This document shows, piece by piece, positions 33,936-36,301 of a stretch of 36,301 nt of DNA. The notes beneath the pieces are model-generated. The model was given only the letters and a program-made list of their open reading frames with translations. It ran no database searches and was not told the origin of the DNA. Source of the stretch: an uncultured Flavobacteriales bacterium (GTDB lineage: Bacteria; Bacteroidota; Bacteroidia; Flavobacteriales; Flavobacteriaceae). The stretch lies in NCBI GenBank assembly GCA_913020155.1, contig CAJWBA010000020.1, forward strand, positions 1-36,301, given 5' to 3'. Made by a program: the position numbers and the translations under genes. Position 1 is the first letter of the stretch, and every line of letters starts with the position of its first letter.

Positions 33936-34865
33936 TTATTTTTCATTCCGTTCAAAACTTGTTGAATCTCTGAATTGTTGAATTCTGTTATTTATGGAGT
34001 CTGATGTTACCTGTAAAAGCGATTTTGTCCCAAATTGCTCTACAGTAAACGAAGCTAATACTGTGCCGTAAATCATCCCCGTTTTCAAAGTTTCAAAATC
34101 AATAGTATTTGCATTGGCTAGGATTCCCGAAATCCCACCTGCAAAACTATCCCCAGCTCCTGTTGGATCGACTACCTGATCTATTGGAAACGCTGGAATA
34201 ATAAAAACTTTACCTTCTCCAAAAAGCATGGCTCCATGTTCTCCTTTTTTTATGATTACATATTTTGGACCCATTGCATGAATCTTTTTGGCAGCCTTGA
34301 CTAAAGAATGTTCTTCCGAGAGCTGTCGAGCTTCTTCATCATTTATTGTAATTAAATCTACTTTAGCAATTACCTCGTCAAGGGTATCCCTAAAATTGTC
34401 CATCCAAAAGTTCATGGTGTCTAAAATCACAAACCTAGACTTTCCGCTCATCTGATTTAATGCCGTCAACTGAACTCCTGGATGAAGATTTCCAATCATC
34501 ATCACTTCAGCATTTCTGTATGAATCAGGTACATTTGGTGAAAAATTTTCAAGGACATTTAACTGTGTTTCAAGAGTGGTTCGGCCATTCATGTCATCAT
34601 GATAGCGTCCACTCCAAAAAAAAGATTTCCCTCCAGAAACTTGTTCAACGCCGTCGATACTGACCTCCAAATCTGTTAAAATTTTAAGGTCACTGTTTTC
34701 GAAATCATCACCAATAACTGAGACTAGACCACAGTCAACCTCAAATTTTGAACTTGCTAAAGAAATATAAGTGGCTGCTCCTCCTAGAATTCTGTCTACC
34801 TTGTCATAAGGGGTCTCGATGGCATCGTATGCCATGGTCCCAACTACAAGTAATTTGTTTTTCAT
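33936..34865 (-). CDS. PfkB-family (ribokinase-like) kinase
   Basis: This 309-aa protein is a ribokinase-fold kinase. The glycine-rich N-terminal signature is ILGGAATYISLASSKF, and the catalytic anion-hole motif near the C-terminus is DPTGAGDSFAGG, with the general base Asp in GAGD. KKGEHGAMLFG is the usual segment before it. The substrate is not readable from sequence; members phosphorylate sugars or nucleosides. It lies between rnhA (53-nt gap) and purF (9-nt gap), so a nucleoside or purine-salvage substrate is plausible, but this is inferred only from position. Confidence 0.9.
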   Translation of the reverse strand: MKNKLLVVGTMAYDAIETPYDKVDRILGGAATYISLASSKFEVDCGLVSVIGDDFENSDLKILTDLEVSIDGVEQVSGGKSFFWSGRYHDDMNGRTTLETQLNVLENFSPNVPDSYRNAEVMMIGNLHPGVQLTALNQMSGKSRFVILDTMNFWMDNFRDTLDEVIAKVDLITINDEEARQLSEEHSLVKAAKKIHAMGPKYVIIKKGEHGAMLFGEGKVFIIPAFPIDQVVDPTGAGDSFAGGISGILANANTIDFETLKTGMIYGTVLASFTVEQFGTKSLLQVTSDSINNRIQQFRDSTSFERNEK

Positions 34866-34918
34866 ATTACAAAGATAAAACTTCTTTTGAGCTTCTTTAG
34901 TTTAAAAAAAATTTAATA

Positions 34919-35389
34919 TTATTTCTTAAGCTGTTTTTCAAAAAAATCATCTTTTATTTTAATTCCATTTTTTGCTGCCTCAACAGCTAATTGATCACAA
35001 CGTTCATTTTGGGGATGATCGTTATGCGCTTTGATCCATTGAAAACTAATTTTGTGAAGGTCATAAACCTTGAGGAATCGTTTCCATAAGTCGGAATTTT
35101 TTTTGCCTTTAAAATTCTTTGTTTTCCATCCAAAAACCCATTTTTTTTCTACGGAATCAATTACATATTTAGAATCTGAATAAACTACAACATCCATAGG
35201 GTGTTTTTTTAAATTTTCTAAACTAATAATTACTGCCAATAGTTCCATTCTATTGTTTGTAGTGTACGCATAGCCTTGGGAAAATTCCTTCACGTATTGC
35301 TTTCCTGCCAATTCCATAATAATTCCATAACCCCCCGGACCGGGATTGCCTATTGCGGAACCGTCTGTGTAAATATTGATTTGAGCCAC
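34919..35389 (-). CDS. rnhA: Ribonuclease HI
   Basis: This 156-aa enzyme cuts the RNA strand of RNA-DNA hybrids, clearing R-loops and primers. The four catalytic carboxylates are visible: Asp9 (IYTDGSAIGNPGPGG), Glu49 (NNRMELLAV), Asp72 (YSDSKYV) and Asp132 (NERCDQLA), plus His122 (KAHNDHP). A basic handle region WKTKNFKGKKNSDLW is present. Length is standard. It starts 12 nt after the purN stop, so it is co-transcribed with purine genes. Confidence 0.97.
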   Translation of the reverse strand: MAQINIYTDGSAIGNPGPGGYGIIMELAGKQYVKEFSQGYAYTTNNRMELLAVIISLENLKKHPMDVVVYSDSKYVIDSVEKKWVFGWKTKNFKGKKNSDLWKRFLKVYDLHKISFQWIKAHNDHPQNERCDQLAVEAAKNGIKIKDDFFEKQLKK

Positions 35390-35401
35390 GAATATTCAGC
35401 T

Positions 35402-35968
35402 TTAGTTTTTAAGTATTTTTTCAATTACTTCAGGGAAGTGCTTATGTTCCAGTTGGTGTACTTTATCAGCGATCGTAGAGACATCGTCTGTAACATCTAT
35501 TTTTACTTTAGCCTGAAATATCACAGTCCCCTGGTCATAATTTTCATTCACATAATGAATTGTAATTCCTGAGTGATCATCTCCAGAGTCTTTTACCGCT
35601 TGATGCACATGAGTACCATACATTCCCTTTCCTCCGTGTTTTGGAAGAAGGGAAGGATGAATATTAATAATTTTTTGAGGAAAATTTTGGATTAGTGCTT
35701 CTGGAATCTTCCATAAAAATCCTGCCAATACAATTAAATCAGGATTGAGAACAGACATTAGAGATAAAAACTGCTCAGACTTAAAAAAAAATTTATCAAC
35801 CCATAAACATGATATTCCAAAAGATTTTGCTCGATCAAAAACTCCTGCCTGTCTATTGTTAGAAAGTATGCTTAGGACGTTTACTTCGGAAGAAGAATGG
35901 AATCGATGCATGATTTTCTCAGCATTAGAACCATTACCTGAAGCAAGAATTACTATTTTTTTTTGCAT
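35402..35968 (-). CDS. purN: Phosphoribosylglycinamide formyltransferase
   Basis: This 188-aa enzyme transfers a formyl group from 10-formyl-tetrahydrofolate to glycinamide ribonucleotide, the third step of purine synthesis. The nucleotide-binding loop is LASGNGSNAEKIM. Catalytic Asn and His lie in INIHPSLLPK, and catalytic Asp in DDHSGITIHYVNENYDQG. Length matches the family. It leads the minus-strand group purN, rnhA, PfkB kinase, purF and is divergent from acpP. Confidence 0.96.
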   Translation of the reverse strand: MQKKIVILASGNGSNAEKIMHRFHSSSEVNVLSILSNNRQAGVFDRAKSFGISCLWVDKFFFKSEQFLSLMSVLNPDLIVLAGFLWKIPEALIQNFPQKIINIHPSLLPKHGGKGMYGTHVHQAVKDSGDDHSGITIHYVNENYDQGTVIFQAKVKIDVTDDVSTIADKVHQLEHKHFPEVIEKILKN

Positions 35969-36093
35969 TAGATTAAAAAAACAAAATAACGGATAATCCC
36001 CTAATCATAAAAGAAAATAAGTGACTACCTTAAAAAATAGTTAAAAAAAAATCAATTTAGTGCTCTTAAATGACGTAATCCTCTAAAGTTTTT

Positions 36094-36101
36094 TATTTTT
36101 G
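36094..36101 (+). promoter_or_regulatory. Bacteroidota -7 box (TATTTTTG) for acpP
   Basis: TATTTTTG matches TAnnTTTG and ends 31 nt before the acpP ATG. The surrounding purN-acpP interval is AT-rich with no other clear element. Confidence 0.6.
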
Positions 36102-36132
36102 CCATTAAAACAAAATTAAAACCAATTATATT

Positions 36133-36301
36133 ATGTCAGACATTTCATCAAGAGTTAAAGCTATAATTGTAGATAAATTAGGCGTTGACGAGAACGAAGT
36201 AGTTACTGAAGCAAGCTTTACTAATGATTTAGGTGCAGATTCTTTGGATACAGTAGAGCTTATTATGGAATTTGAAAAAGAATTTGATATTCAAATACCA
36301 G
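36133..36301 (+). CDS. acpP: Acyl carrier protein (partial, cut by the window edge)
   Basis: Fifty-six codons are present from ATG 36133. The product is acidic and contains the phosphopantetheine attachment motif [11 protein letters not shown], with the modified serine in DSL, preceded by [17 protein letters not shown]. Acyl carrier protein holds growing fatty acids as thioesters in the cytoplasm. About 20 more residues should follow beyond the window, and in Flavobacteriia fabF usually comes next. It is divergent from purN. Confidence 0.95.
   Translation, partial: MSDISSRVKAIIVDKLGVDENEVVTEASFTNDLGADSLDTVELIMEFEKEFDIQIP

Noticed and set aside
36051-36065. ATTTAGTGCTC near acpP, identical to 11 bases of the 56-bp repeat
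   Set aside because: Short AT-rich match without the palindrome or the second unit; expected by chance.

Overview
The window is a low-GC chromosomal segment from a member of the Bacteroidota, most likely a marine-type Flavobacteriaceae. This rests on gene content (an N-terminal exonuclease fused to DnaE, a 631-aa PurF, a CruF/CrtD carotenoid operon, OmpA with thrombospondin-type-3 calcium repeats) and on several TAnnTTTG boxes, the -7 element of the Bacteroidota housekeeping sigma factor. Most of it is ordinary core genome. Accessory or decaying parts are 1-2.5 kb, 11.65-12.01 kb and 21.4-22.84 kb.

Layout. 1-2.5 kb: the end of a membrane protein, a small XRE-type regulator, a gene-free stretch with hairpins, and a surface lipoprotein with a DUF5011-like Ig domain. 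This block is bracketed by two copies of a 56-bp imperfect direct repeat (50/56 identical), the second lying just beyond a tRNA-Asp(GTC) gene. It looks like a small integration scar. 2.5-11.6 kb: tRNA-Asp, trxA, dnaE and mfd, then a free-standing ACT-domain protein. 11.65-12.01 kb: a yraN (UPF0102) pseudogene that can be followed end to end through three frameshifts. 12-17 kb: metG, an overlapping histone-deacetylase-like hydrolase, a CBS-pair protein, a YeeZ-type NAD-binding protein and a small helical protein.

17-20.4 kb is a tightly coupled minus-strand operon: CrtA-like monooxygenase, CrtD-type desaturase, CruF-type hydratase and a small lipoprotein. With CruF and CrtD it fits the acyclic-end tailoring of monocyclic carotenoids of the saproxanthin/myxol type. 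On the plus strand follow an unlisted 28-aa membrane peptide and a six-TM K+ channel. Next comes a phytoene desaturase (crtI) pseudogene with four frameshifts and five nonsense codons. Its 3' end runs into an opposite-strand membrane-anchored protein whose last ~20 codons are antisense crtI.

23.7-31.2 kb holds an AddB-like nuclease and an AddA-like helicase-nuclease (double-strand-break end processing), separated by an OmpA/TSP3 gene. 31.2-36.3 kb holds a superoxide dismutase, then a purine-centred minus-strand group (purN, rnhA, a PfkB kinase, purF), and divergently the start of acpP, cut by the window edge.

I see no CRISPR array, intact transposase, restriction system or recognisable defence system. 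The observations most worth checking are the repeat-flanked segment beside tRNA-Asp, the decayed crtI beside an intact carotenoid-tailoring operon, the crtI/minus-gene junction, the multiply frameshifted yraN, and the mini membrane protein ahead of the K+ channel.
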